Source: Brumimicrobium sp051745635
GTDB lineage: Bacteria; Bacteroidota; Bacteroidia; Flavobacteriales_D; Crocinitomicaceae
Assembly: GCA_051745635.1 (NCBI GenBank)
Contig: JBNJEH010000007.1
Span: 1 to 64,000 of the forward strand
DNA: 64,000 bases
Reading direction: 5' to 3'
Shown: positions 26,926-34,442 of the stretch, piece by piece
How positions within the stretch are numbered: the stretch's first letter is position 1
Layout of the letters: each line of letters starts with the position of its first letter
Notes under the pieces: model-generated
Seen by the model: the letters and a program-made list of their open reading frames with translations, nothing else
Told to the model about the DNA's origin: nothing
Database searches by the model: none
Translations under genes and position numbers: made by a program

Positions 26926-27230
26926 GTCGCTTTTTAAACGTTTGACGGTGTTTCATTCATATTTACGTGTTATCAAGATAGGTCGTAAATTTTAATTTAA
27001 AACATTCTTTCTTATTCTTATTGGTTGCTTAGATTTACAAAAGATGTTAGACCTGGAGATGTTAGATATGCTTAATATCAGCTATCTAACATCTATTGTC
27101 TAATTGTCTAACATCTGTCACTATTGTTTTACGACTTAAATTGCTAATCCTATTATAATTTATCGACATTCTGCCTGATTAAAAGTGCGATCCTACTATT
27201 TTTATTTACTTTGTACTGGAGTTATTGGTT
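26926..27230. other. Gene-free region carrying repeat copy 3
   Basis: About 305 bp, of which 26970-27155 is repeat copy 3 in inverted orientation. The remainder is short and I see no other feature beyond a weak TTTACTTTG promoter-like stretch ahead of the barrel gene. Confidence 0.6.
26970..27155 (-). repeat. Dispersed ~190-bp MITE-like repeat, copy 3 (inverted)
   Basis: Inverse of copies 1 and 2. It opens with ATCAAGATAGGTCGTAAATT and closes with ACGACTTAAATTGCTAATCC. The interior again has AGATGTTAGATA/TAGCTATCTAACATCT inverted motifs. The closing end carries a GC instead of the GG of the other copies, so it is slightly diverged. Confidence 0.85.
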
Positions 27231-27923
27231 ATGAACGCTAAATTAGTGAAAATAGGATTGATTGGGCTCGTAGTGAGCATGGGTTTTTCTTTGAGCGGAA
27301 CGGCACAGAACTATAAAAAAGTGAAGCCGTATACGTGGATGCTGGGTATTTCCTGGAATGCCATGGAAGACGACGGTGATCGCTATGCCCACTTATTTAA
27401 TTTTAACGATTCGTGGAATTTACCGGTATTTCCATCCTCGCTCAACCTTGATTTTTATATGCAGAAAGGTATGAGTATAGACGTTATGGCTTCGTACAAT
27501 GAATATAGACAAGGAAAAACAATTAATCTCGATACGACGCGATCCGGTAAAGCGGGTGCACTTTCCGTTCATTTTAAGTATAGTTTCGGTTTTCTCATGC
27601 GTCAGCAACGGGTAGATCCGTTTGTTTTTGGAGGATTGGGCTATACGGGCAGAGAAGCGATCTGGCCTCAAAATATGTTGAGTGGAAACATTGGCGCCGG
27701 CGTGAATGTGATGATCTGGAAAGGGCTGGGAGTGCAAATCAGAACGACGGGAAAAGTTGGATTGATACCTCAGATTTACGATCCTGAATTTGATTATATG
27801 CACCACCATTTTGGACTGATTTATAAATTTCCTGAGATGAAAGGGGGATACACCGATTTCCACAAACGAAAATACAAGTGGGGGCATAAAAACTACAGGT
27901 ATCGCAAACCGAAAGGGATGTAA
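27231..27923 (+). CDS. Predicted outer-membrane beta-barrel protein
   Basis: 230 residues from the ATG at 27231 (a TTG two codons upstream is open but gives a poorer signal peptide). A signal peptide covers about 1-25, ending near SGTAQ. Strand-like segments such as MSIDVMASYNEYR, ALSVHFKYSFGFLM and NIGAGVNVMIWKGLGVQIR fit a small barrel similar to OmpA-type or gliding-associated membrane proteins. The C-terminal 25 residues are strongly basic and aromatic (HKRKYKWGHKNYRYRKPKGM), which is unusual. No neighbour suggests a function. Confidence 0.75.
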   Translation: MNAKLVKIGLIGLVVSMGFSLSGTAQNYKKVKPYTWMLGISWNAMEDDGDRYAHLFNFNDSWNLPVFPSSLNLDFYMQKGMSIDVMASYNEYRQGKTINLDTTRSGKAGALSVHFKYSFGFLMRQQRVDPFVFGGLGYTGREAIWPQNMLSGNIGAGVNVMIWKGLGVQIRTTGKVGLIPQIYDPEFDYMHHHFGLIYKFPEMKGGYTDFHKRKYKWGHKNYRYRKPKGM

Positions 27924-28222
27924 ATAGTTACATCGGAACGCGCTTTGTCGTATGGCGTACTACTTTATGAATGCATTGAGTTTTTCAATTCCGATTCTCA
28001 AGAACAGGGCAGCGAGCATACTGCAGTTCTGTAAGGTGGGACTGTATTAGTGGTTATTTATTATCTGCATTCAATTGTTTTTTATTTCTCGTAACAATAA
28101 ATTTTTTTCAAAAAAGCGATTTTGTCTGCCTTATTATTGAATTTTTACTGCAAGTATCAGTAGAAAGATCTTTTTTCGTGTTACAACCAAAAAGGAAAAT
28201 ATTTTGATTTGCGATTTCAATT
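27924..28222. other. Short gene-free region at the edge of the accessory patch
   Basis: About 300 bp, AT-rich toward its right end. On the minus strand, 28020 to 27961 can be read as MLAALFLRIGIEKLNAFIK then a stop, which could be the tail of a decayed gene. It has no supporting context. GATGTAA/TTACATC form a small hairpin at the barrel gene's stop codon. Confidence 0.4.
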
Positions 28223-28609
28223 TTAATTTTGGATTAATAGATAGAAAATTGCAATGATAGGTAAATACAGGCTTGCGAGGTAAAAGGTTACTTTATGATA
28301 CTTTGATTCATTGCGTTTCCATAAATAATAAATTGCCAATCCAAGCATAATAAATGGTGCAATAAAAAGCACAAAAATAAATCCAAGATTTGCCATTGCA
28401 GACCAATACCAAAATAGAGAAGTCAAAATAATTAAAAGAAGACCTCCGTAGATAAAAAATTCCAAAAACAAAGCAACATTCGGCGGATTCTGAATGTTGG
28501 CCTTCTTCATTTTATTTAAGAGAATAAGGTAAAAAACAATTCCGAGTATGGGGATTACAAAGTGTATCAACACAGCAGTAATTAATTCAGATGTACTCAG
28601 TTCTTCCAT
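28223..28609 (-). CDS. Small integral membrane protein, unknown function
   Basis: 128 residues with four hydrophobic segments (about 9-30, 46-66, 72-93 and 105-126) and short basic loops. I recognise no motif. Its start lies 6 bp from direct repeat A (28616-28757). Codon use is more AT-rich than in the neighbouring core genes, as in the rest of this 28-31 kb patch, which supports an accessory origin. The topology is consistent with a real membrane protein. Confidence 0.65.
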   Translation of the reverse strand: MEELSTSELITAVLIHFVIPILGIVFYLILLNKMKKANIQNPPNVALFLEFFIYGGLLLIILTSLFWYWSAMANLGFIFVLFIAPFIMLGLAIYYLWKRNESKYHKVTFYLASLYLPIIAIFYLLIQN

Positions 28610-28615
28610 ATTACA

Positions 28616-28757
28616 GATAATGTTGCTCAGCTAAAAAAGTCGCTGCTGTCTTTTAAAGTTAATCATTAATTTGAAAAGAGGATTGATTGAGCTGAGGTTG
28701 ATTTATCATTCGAAGAGCAATCGTTGCAGTATTTTTTAGGTAGCGTTAACAGCATTA
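28616..28757. repeat. Imperfect direct repeat A of the toxin-antitoxin patch
   Basis: About 140 bp that aligns with 29991-30132 in the same orientation. Shared blocks include TCAGCTAAAAAA, TCGCTGCT, AATTTGAAA, GATTTATCATTCGAAG and GCAATCGTTGCAGT. The two copies enclose the 163-residue membrane protein gene and a MazEF-type pair. The repeat contains no gene. Confidence 0.75.
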
Positions 28758-29249
28758 TTAAACCACGGAGCAGTCTGTTTGGGCTAATATCTTTTCAAGT
28801 CGTTTTTTCATGATACGTTTATCCGATAATGGTTTGATCTTAAACTTTCCATTTATTGTGAGTATTTTGAGTATATCTTCCATATCATCTTTGCGACTAA
28901 TCCATATCTGACTGAAGAAGGGGAAACTGGAGTAAATTAAAGTCATATGAGGATAAACAAGAGAACCTTCGTGAAGACTAAATGAAAACTTCTTTATTGA
29001 TGTAACTGAAATCTTTCGATTGTAGAATAGGATAAGCGGGTAATAAATAATTATTTGACCTGCATCAAGTTTCACCCATCTTAAGCCAAACAGTATTAAA
29101 CAACCTGATATTACCAACATCCAGAATGGATAATATCCTGAGTTGAACAGAATGAAAAACGCAAATATTTGTAGAATTAGAGCTACACTCAAGTGAAACT
29201 TAATTCCAGTATCATTTTTAAGTGTATATGAATTTCGCATTGTGGTCAT
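28758..29249 (-). CDS. Membrane protein with two helices and a PH-like C-terminal region
   Basis: 163 residues. Two adjoining hydrophobic segments (about 20-37 and 42-58) are followed by a beta-rich region (GQIIIYYPLILFYNRKISVTSIKKFSF) and a basic C-terminal helix. This resembles bacterial PH-domain membrane proteins, but the match is by pattern only. It lies between direct repeat A and the MazF-like gene and shares their low GC content. Function unknown; an immunity or envelope role is speculation. Confidence 0.62.
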   Translation of the reverse strand: MTTMRNSYTLKNDTGIKFHLSVALILQIFAFFILFNSGYYPFWMLVISGCLILFGLRWVKLDAGQIIIYYPLILFYNRKISVTSIKKFSFSLHEGSLVYPHMTLIYSSFPFFSQIWISRKDDMEDILKILTINGKFKIKPLSDKRIMKKRLEKILAQTDCSVV

Positions 29250-29348
29250 CTCTGCATTGCTGGTAACGGTCTAAAATAAGAAATGAAACGCAAATCTTGA
29301 AGCCTAACGACGCTATTTGTTTATTTGTTGTTACCTCCTACCATTTAA

Positions 29349-29672
29349 TTAATCGACAAATGTTTCTTGTATAACTTGTTTGCATAAAACTATCTCACTG
29401 TCCGAGAGAGAGCCCAGGTTTTTAATGACCCTGGTTTTGACAATGGTTCGAACCTGGTCGATTACCACCCAACCAATTTGTTTATTGTGTTTGACTTTCA
29501 CCCGAGTGGGATAATTTCTACTTTTTGTTGTCAGCGGGGCAATCGTAATTGTCCGCAAATTATCATTAATCTCATTGGGTGAAATAATTACACACGGTCT
29601 CGTTTTCTTTATCTCACTGCTTAGCGTAGGATCAAGATTGACCAAAACAATATCGTATTGATTTAATTCCAT
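29349..29672 (-). CDS. MazF/PemK-family endoribonuclease toxin
   Basis: 107 residues with the family's usual layout. MELNQYDIVLVNLDPTLSSEIKKTRPCVIISP carries the RP-x-V-I-I-S motif, and TITIAPLTTKSR and GWVVIDQVRTI are the other core strands. MazF toxins cleave mRNA at short sequence motifs and are neutralised by a MazE partner. The antitoxin gene lies immediately upstream and overlaps by 10 bp. The sequence appears intact. Target specificity cannot be read from it. Confidence 0.92.
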   Translation of the reverse strand: MELNQYDIVLVNLDPTLSSEIKKTRPCVIISPNEINDNLRTITIAPLTTKSRNYPTRVKVKHNKQIGWVVIDQVRTIVKTRVIKNLGSLSDSEIVLCKQVIQETFVD

Positions 29673-29908
29673 TCGTCGAAATTTTCATCTTCAAAGACGT
29701 CGTCAAAGAAAAGCTGGTCGTCACCCTCCCTGTTCATTTTTTTAAATGCCTTGTCCCATCCCTTTCTAGGATCGCTAATGGGCTTAAGGATAATTTGACC
29801 TTTTTCCAAAATCAATTCAACCTTATCTGAAATATTATATTTCTCTAAAATGGTTTTGGGTAGTCGAAAGCCCTTTGAATTACCTATTTTTATAATCGAA
29901 ATCTCCAT
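29663..29908 (-). CDS. AbrB/MazE-family antitoxin
   Basis: 81 residues. The N-terminal swapped-hairpin DNA-binding domain is clear (MEISIIKIGNSKGFRLPKTILEKYNI), with the RLPK core. The acidic C-terminal tail (DDQLFFDDVFEDENFDEW) is the likely toxin-binding segment. It overlaps mazF by 10 bp, and such antitoxins usually bind their own promoter. Direct repeat B lies about 80 bp upstream of its start. Confidence 0.92.
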   Translation of the reverse strand: MEISIIKIGNSKGFRLPKTILEKYNISDKVELILEKGQIILKPISDPRKGWDKAFKKMNREGDDQLFFDDVFEDENFDEWN

Positions 29909-29990
29909 ATCACACTTTTTTGTATATACAAAGTTATTACCTTTTAGTTTCTAAAACAAGTTTAAAGATAGTTTTGCTGTGTGGGATTGC

Positions 29991-30132
29991 AGGTAATGTT
30001 TTTCAGCTAAAAAATCGCTGCTATCCATAATAGTTAAACAATAATTTGAAAGGGGACGATTGGCTTGGATGATTTATCATTCGAAGTGCAATCGTTGCAG
30101 TGTTTTTTTAGGTGATGCTAGCGGTATTTTTT
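29991..30132. repeat. Imperfect direct repeat B of the toxin-antitoxin patch
   Basis: The second copy of the ~140-bp repeat at 28616-28757. It lies between the MazEF-type pair (minus) and the Xre/RES-type pair (plus), so both promoters may lie within or beside it. It contains the inverted motif CGATTG/CAATCG, which is only partly kept in copy A. Confidence 0.75.
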
Positions 30133-30187
30133 GAATAGTAAGATAATAATTGTATATTTACATCATTAAAGGAGTAAAAATACAATC

Positions 30188-30688
30188 ATGAATAAGTTAG
30201 AAACATCTAAAAAACTAGAGAAGCAAAGGCGGGGTAAGCGTAAAGGTGTAGTAAAAAAAGCATCTGCCCCTAGCTTAGGCAAATATTCGCCAACCTGGGT
30301 TGTTATGCATGCTAAAGATGCACCTGGTTACAAATTAGAAGTGATTGATCGCATTCGTGATGGAGTCAAAAAAAACGATTGGAAACATTTGATTTCTTAT
30401 TTAGGATCGACTGAAAAGGAGTTCGCAAACATTCTGCCTGTATCCATAAGTAGTATGCAAAAGAAGAATGTTTATGGTAAAGAGACTTCTGAAAGAATTT
30501 ACGAATTGGCTAGATTATTTGGACTAGGTCATGAAGTTTTTGATTCCGAAGAAGACTTTAAGGAATGGCTCATAACACCATCTAAAGCACTTGGAGGCAA
30601 GAAACCCTTCGAATTATTGGATAGTAGTTTTGGTTTTGAAATGGTTGAAAACGAGATCGTTAGAATTCAATATAATGTTTACAGCTAA
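30188..30688 (+). CDS. Xre/ParS/MbcA-type (DUF2384) antitoxin
   Basis: 166 residues. The basic N-terminus (KKLEKQRRGKRKGVVKKA) is followed by the Xre-like helix-turn-helix region (about 60-110: GSTEKEFANILPVSISSMQKK). The DUF2384 part is ERIYELARLFGLGHEVFDSEEDFKEWLITPSKALGGKKPFELLDSSFG. This antitoxin family pairs with RES-domain toxins, and the next gene is one, overlapping it by one base. The C-terminal residues likely block the toxin active site, as shown for characterised homologues. Confidence 0.9.
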   Translation: MNKLETSKKLEKQRRGKRKGVVKKASAPSLGKYSPTWVVMHAKDAPGYKLEVIDRIRDGVKKNDWKHLISYLGSTEKEFANILPVSISSMQKKNVYGKETSERIYELARLFGLGHEVFDSEEDFKEWLITPSKALGGKKPFELLDSSFGFEMVENEIVRIQYNVYS

Positions 30689-31158
30689 TGATTGTTTATC
30701 GAGTAGCTAATGTAAAGTATAAAGATTCCACTTTAACTGGAATAGGAGCGGAAAAGGTAGGTGGTAGATGGAATGAAGTAGGGACAAGAGCAATTTATTG
30801 TTCAGAGAATATTTCATTAGCTCTACTTGAGTATTATGTCCACTCCGAAAATATCGCAAACTTACCGAGCAAGATTTTAGTTGCCAAAATTGAATTTCCT
30901 GATGATTTTAAAATTGAAGAGTTAACAAAGTTGCCAGAACGGTGGAATCAATATCCTTATTCCTCAAAAACGACTTCTGTTTTTACCAACCTAGCAAAAG
31001 ATCGGAATGTTTTTGCACTGCGAGTTCCCTCGACAATTGTGGGATTGGAATCCAACATAATACTCAATCCTTTGTATAAAGAATTCGGCAAAGTTGAGAT
31101 TATTGAATTTATAGATCTACCTATTGATGAAAGACTAAAAAAGGAAGAAAGAGGTTAG
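30688..31158 (+). CDS. RES-domain toxin (NAD+-degrading family)
   Basis: 156 residues, a full-length RES domain. Its namesake positions are visible: Arg in GGRWNEVGTRAIY, Glu in CSENISLALLEYY and Ser in RVPSTIVGLESNIILNP. Characterised RES toxins degrade NAD+ and stop growth. It directly follows its DUF2384 antitoxin, with a shared base at the junction. The reading frame appears intact. The activity of this copy is inferred from the family. Confidence 0.9.
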   Translation: MIVYRVANVKYKDSTLTGIGAEKVGGRWNEVGTRAIYCSENISLALLEYYVHSENIANLPSKILVAKIEFPDDFKIEELTKLPERWNQYPYSSKTTSVFTNLAKDRNVFALRVPSTIVGLESNIILNPLYKEFGKVEIIEFIDLPIDERLKKEERG

Positions 31159-31960
31159 AATTGAGTTTTTAAACCGTATTACCGCTAATTAATGACTAAG
31201 CACACCAAGTCACACTTGTCCTAAGAATATAAAGCGATAATGTACACCCTGATGCAATCATTTCTAATCAAATATAATTAGGGTTTACTGATTTAGAGTA
31301 AAACGCCCCTCGTGTGAATTTGGGTGTTCGGGGTTATTATGTTGTTTGTGGAATGCTAAATGAGTAGAACAACGGTAAATACTGCGTGTGTTTATGCTGT
31401 TTTGGTGGTATGTTAAGCGCGTGAAAAGAAAGACACGATAAAAAGAGAATCCCCAGAACTTGACTTGATCGATGATTTTTTACTGGTCAAAAGGGGTAAC
31501 ATTAAAAACGTGGGATAAAAAGGGATTAGTCTCAAAAGTTGGGGAGAGCGTTAAAAGTTAAAACTTTTTTGAAAAGAATTATCGAAGTATAAGATAATAA
31601 GAGATTGATTACCAGCCTCTTTGTTTTCAATTAAGAATTTAGGTAGTAGAGTTATCTGAAGCATAAAATTTAATAGACTGGGAGGATGCGCATAGGAAAA
31701 TCAGTTCGGGGTACCCACTACCTGAAAACTTCGCGATCTCAATACGATACTGATGCTTCGTTTCACTTCGACCAGCATCACTCACATTCGATATGCTTAT
31801 CTCGGCACGCTCGATATATCACAGTGCATCGCGATCGCCTTGCATAATGGTAAGGTGATCGAGTGCTGCGTAATGTAATGAAGCAGAGTATCGAGAGCAC
31901 CGAAATAGAGCAGGATATTCCAGGCGCTAGATCTTTCCTGCCCTCGTCTCACGGGGTTGT

Positions 31961-31991
31961 TTTACTTTTTCGAGCAATGCGAAAAAGTAAA
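31961..31991. repeat. Perfect 12-bp inverted repeat in the gene-free region
   Basis: TTTACTTTTTCG (31961-31972) and CGAAAAAGTAAA (31980-31991) are separated by 7 bp. There is no gene within 130 bp, so its role as terminator, protein-binding site or mobile-element end is open. Confidence 0.6.
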
Positions 31992-32084
31992 GAAGGTCAA
32001 AAAGAAAAATCACAAATGTTGAATAATTACTTCTAAATTCATGCTTAGTCCCTAACTTTTGATCTTGAGCCATAAAAACAATTA

Positions 32085-32119
32085 AAAAACCCTCAATCCA
32101 CTAAGAATCAAGGGTTTTT
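32085..32119 (-). terminator. Terminator-like hairpin after tRNA-Cys
   Basis: AAAAACCCT (32085-32093) pairs with AGGGTTTTT (32111-32119). On the minus strand it begins directly after the tRNA 3' end and ends in a T-rich arm, so it should stop tRNA transcription. Confidence 0.65.
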
Positions 32120-32121
32120 AG

Positions 32122-32192
32122 AGGTCCCGAGCGGATTCGAACCGCTGTACGAGGTTTTGCAGACCTCTGCCTAGCCACTCGGCCACAGGACC
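32122..32192 (-). tRNA. tRNA-Cys (anticodon GCA)
   Basis: 71 nt on the minus strand. The acceptor GGTCCTG pairs with CGGGACC with one G-U pair. The anticodon loop reads CTGCAAA, giving GCA, and the TpsiC arm contains GGTTCGAATCC. The discriminator base is U, as expected for tRNA-Cys. CCA is not encoded. It is the only tRNA in the window. Confidence 0.95.
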
Positions 32193-32278
32193 GTTTTTTA
32201 AAAATCCGCTCACCTGCGCGAAACGGGAAAACAAATTTACAAATATTATTTGAATGGAGCTATATTCAATTTTCGAAT

Positions 32279-32641
32279 TCAATCAAACTGTTCTTCGATG
32301 ATCACTGCAACATCGTCGACGTCTCCCTCTATTGGTGGACAATGCTTAATGACTTTCACCCGCGCCCAATGTATTTTATCAATTTCGGCATGAAACCGTA
32401 CGAGCATGCGTTTGGCCACGTGCTCAATCAGTTTTGATCGCTGTTGCATCTCTTGTTTGACGATTTGATTGATGATGACATAATCGACAGTATCGTTGAG
32501 ATCATCCGATTCAAATGAAGCAGTGAAATCGGTAGTTACGCTCACGTCAATCGTGTAATGTCCCCCTATTTTACCTTCCTCGGGCAAACAACCGTGATAG
32601 GCGTAAAGCTTGATACCGTTAACTTCTACTGTGTGCTTCAT
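32279..32641 (-). CDS. folB: Dihydroneopterin aldolase
   Basis: 120 residues, standard size. FolB splits dihydroneopterin to hydroxymethyl-dihydropterin and glycolaldehyde in folate synthesis. The N-terminal VEVNGIKLYAYHGCLPEEGKIGGHYTIDV has the conserved Tyr and Glu, and the active-site Lys is within RVKVIKHCPPIEG, typical of the family. The start overlaps the end of gltX by 4 bp, so the two are co-transcribed, gltX first. No other folate gene is nearby. Confidence 0.95.
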   Translation of the reverse strand: MKHTVEVNGIKLYAYHGCLPEEGKIGGHYTIDVSVTTDFTASFESDDLNDTVDYVIINQIVKQEMQQRSKLIEHVAKRMLVRFHAEIDKIHWARVKVIKHCPPIEGDVDDVAVIIEEQFD

Positions 32642-34167
32642 GCTTCTGCTTTCTGCGCTTTAACGACGGGGATGTTTTTATTCAATCGCTCCAGTGTCTC
32701 TTTTTTACCGAGAAGGGCGGCGATCTCAAACATGCTGGGTCCCATCCCTTTTCCGGTGAGTAAAACGCGGAAGGCCGGCAACACCGCTCCTATTCCTTTT
32801 TCGATCTCTTCTAAGTAGGATTTAAAAGCTTTTTCAATGTTTTCTGCCGTGAATGGATCGATGGTCTCAAGGCGACGAGACCACTCAGTTATAATTTCTT
32901 CCGTATCTTCTTTCCATTTTTTGCGCACAGTTTTGGCATCGAATTCTTCGGGTTCCTCAAAGAAATAGGCTCCTTCCGTACGAATGTCTTCAATGAAGGT
33001 CGCGCGTTCTTTCATTAACCCGCAAACGGCTGATAAATAATTTTGATCGCTGTCAATACCGCTGTGTTTCTCCATCAACATTTCGGCCAGATCATCATTG
33101 GATTTCGCTCGCAGGTATTGCTGTTGATACCATTTCGTTTTATCTGCGTCGAATTTTGCTCCGGCCTTACTAACGCGCTCGAGTGAAAAGGCTTCAGTCA
33201 TTTCTTCTAATGAAAAGATTTCCTGCGGGGTACCTGGATTCCATCCGAGAAAGGCGAGCATATTGATAAACGCACCAGGTAAATAACCTTGTTCGCGATA
33301 TCCCGAATATTTTTCTCCATCTTCCGTCATCCAATCTGTTGGAAATACGGGGAAACCTAATCGATCGCCGTCCCGTTTTGAAAGCTTTCCATTGCCATCG
33401 GGACGCAATAAAAGCGGACAGTGCGCAAATTTTGGAGCTCCCCATTCGAAGGCTTCGTAAAGCAATACGTGGAGCGGTGCAGATGGCAGCCATTCTTCCC
33501 CTCGAATGACGTGAGATATAGCCATTGTATGGTCATCGACAATGTTAGCGAGGTGATAGGTGGGCATGCCGTCACTCTTAAACAAAATTTTGTCGTCGAG
33601 GTTATTGGTGTTGACTACCACCCATCCGCGAATGACATCTTCAAACCGAACGTCTTCATTGCGGGGCATTTTAAAACGAATCACGTAAGGATCGCCATTT
33701 TCCAGTCGCTGTTGAACTTCATCTTCAGGCAATGTCAACGAATTTTTCATCGAGGTACGCGTCACTGCGTTGTACTGCCAGTTAGGCATTTTCATCTTCT
33801 GCGCTTGTTTGCGCATGTCTTCGAGTTCTTCTGAGGTATCAAAAGCGTAGTATGCTTTACCGGATTCCACCAGTTGTTCGGCGTAGGGTTTATACATTTC
33901 CTGGCGCTGTGATTGTCTGTAAGGACCGTAATCACCACCAATTCCCGGACCTTCATCCGGAGTGATGCCACACCAGTTAAGTGCGTCTTTAATGTACTCC
34001 TCTGCTCCAGCTACAAATCGCTTTTGATCGGTATCTTCAATGCGTAGAATGAATGTTCCACCTTCTTTTTTAGCAAAGAGATAATTGTACAATGCTGTGC
34101 GAACACCTCCCATGTGGAGGGGTCCTGTAGGTGACGGGGCAAAACGAACGCGAACATTTGATGACAT
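32638..34167 (-). CDS. gltX: Glutamyl-tRNA synthetase
   Basis: 509 residues, a full-length class I synthetase. The HIGH signature is APSPTGPLHMGGVRTALYN (about 8-26) and the KMSKS loop is GKLSKRDGDRLGFP near residue 265. It charges tRNA-Glu; whether it also charges tRNA-Gln cannot be decided, since no gatCAB or glnS is in the window. The C-terminal anticodon-binding helical region is present and ends normally. It forms an operon with folB downstream. Confidence 0.97.
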   Translation of the reverse strand: MSSNVRVRFAPSPTGPLHMGGVRTALYNYLFAKKEGGTFILRIEDTDQKRFVAGAEEYIKDALNWCGITPDEGPGIGGDYGPYRQSQRQEMYKPYAEQLVESGKAYYAFDTSEELEDMRKQAQKMKMPNWQYNAVTRTSMKNSLTLPEDEVQQRLENGDPYVIRFKMPRNEDVRFEDVIRGWVVVNTNNLDDKILFKSDGMPTYHLANIVDDHTMAISHVIRGEEWLPSAPLHVLLYEAFEWGAPKFAHCPLLLRPDGNGKLSKRDGDRLGFPVFPTDWMTEDGEKYSGYREQGYLPGAFINMLAFLGWNPGTPQEIFSLEEMTEAFSLERVSKAGAKFDADKTKWYQQQYLRAKSNDDLAEMLMEKHSGIDSDQNYLSAVCGLMKERATFIEDIRTEGAYFFEEPEEFDAKTVRKKWKEDTEEIITEWSRRLETIDPFTAENIEKAFKSYLEEIEKGIGAVLPAFRVLLTGKGMGPSMFEIAALLGKKETLERLNKNIPVVKAQKAEA

Positions 34168-34442
34168 AAACTTAAATTTTTGTGCAAAGATAATTGATTC
34201 CTACGCGAACAGCGCATATCTTTGACGGAAATGCTTTGTTGAGGTAGGTTCAGAATATCATATCTTGCATCTCAGTTATACTGTTTTTTGATCGTATTCA
34301 AATTTTAGAATTCATCGCTGCGGGGGTTTTTTAGTACGTACATGGCTAAATGATGCGGGAGTTCGATGAATTAACATCTTTTTAGAACATAAGCGGGATT
34401 GATTTTGTAACTTTATTTGGTTAAAGCTGTACATCATAATAA

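Larger units (their letters stand above)
31159..32121. other. Nearly 1 kb of gene-free DNA after the toxin-antitoxin patch
   Basis: I found no credible gene. It contains a degenerate hairpin at 31838-31861 (CGATCGCCTT/AAGGTGATCG, one wobble) and a copy of the ctcggcacgctcgatatatc element at 31799-31832 that matches the tandem array at 41863. A perfect 12-bp inverted repeat, TTTACTTTTTCG/CGAAAAAGTAAA, is at 31961-31991. The base composition changes several times, as expected of stacked insertion remnants. Confidence 0.5.

Noticed and set aside
27961..28020. Tail of a decayed gene on the minus strand
   Set aside because: Only about 19 codons, with no second fragment or repeat to support it.
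29250..29348. Integron attC-like site (GTTAGGC on the minus strand) before the 163-residue gene
   Set aside because: A single 7-bp match to GTTRRRY is expected about once per kilobase by chance. I found no paired RYYYAAC site or long palindrome, and no integrase.
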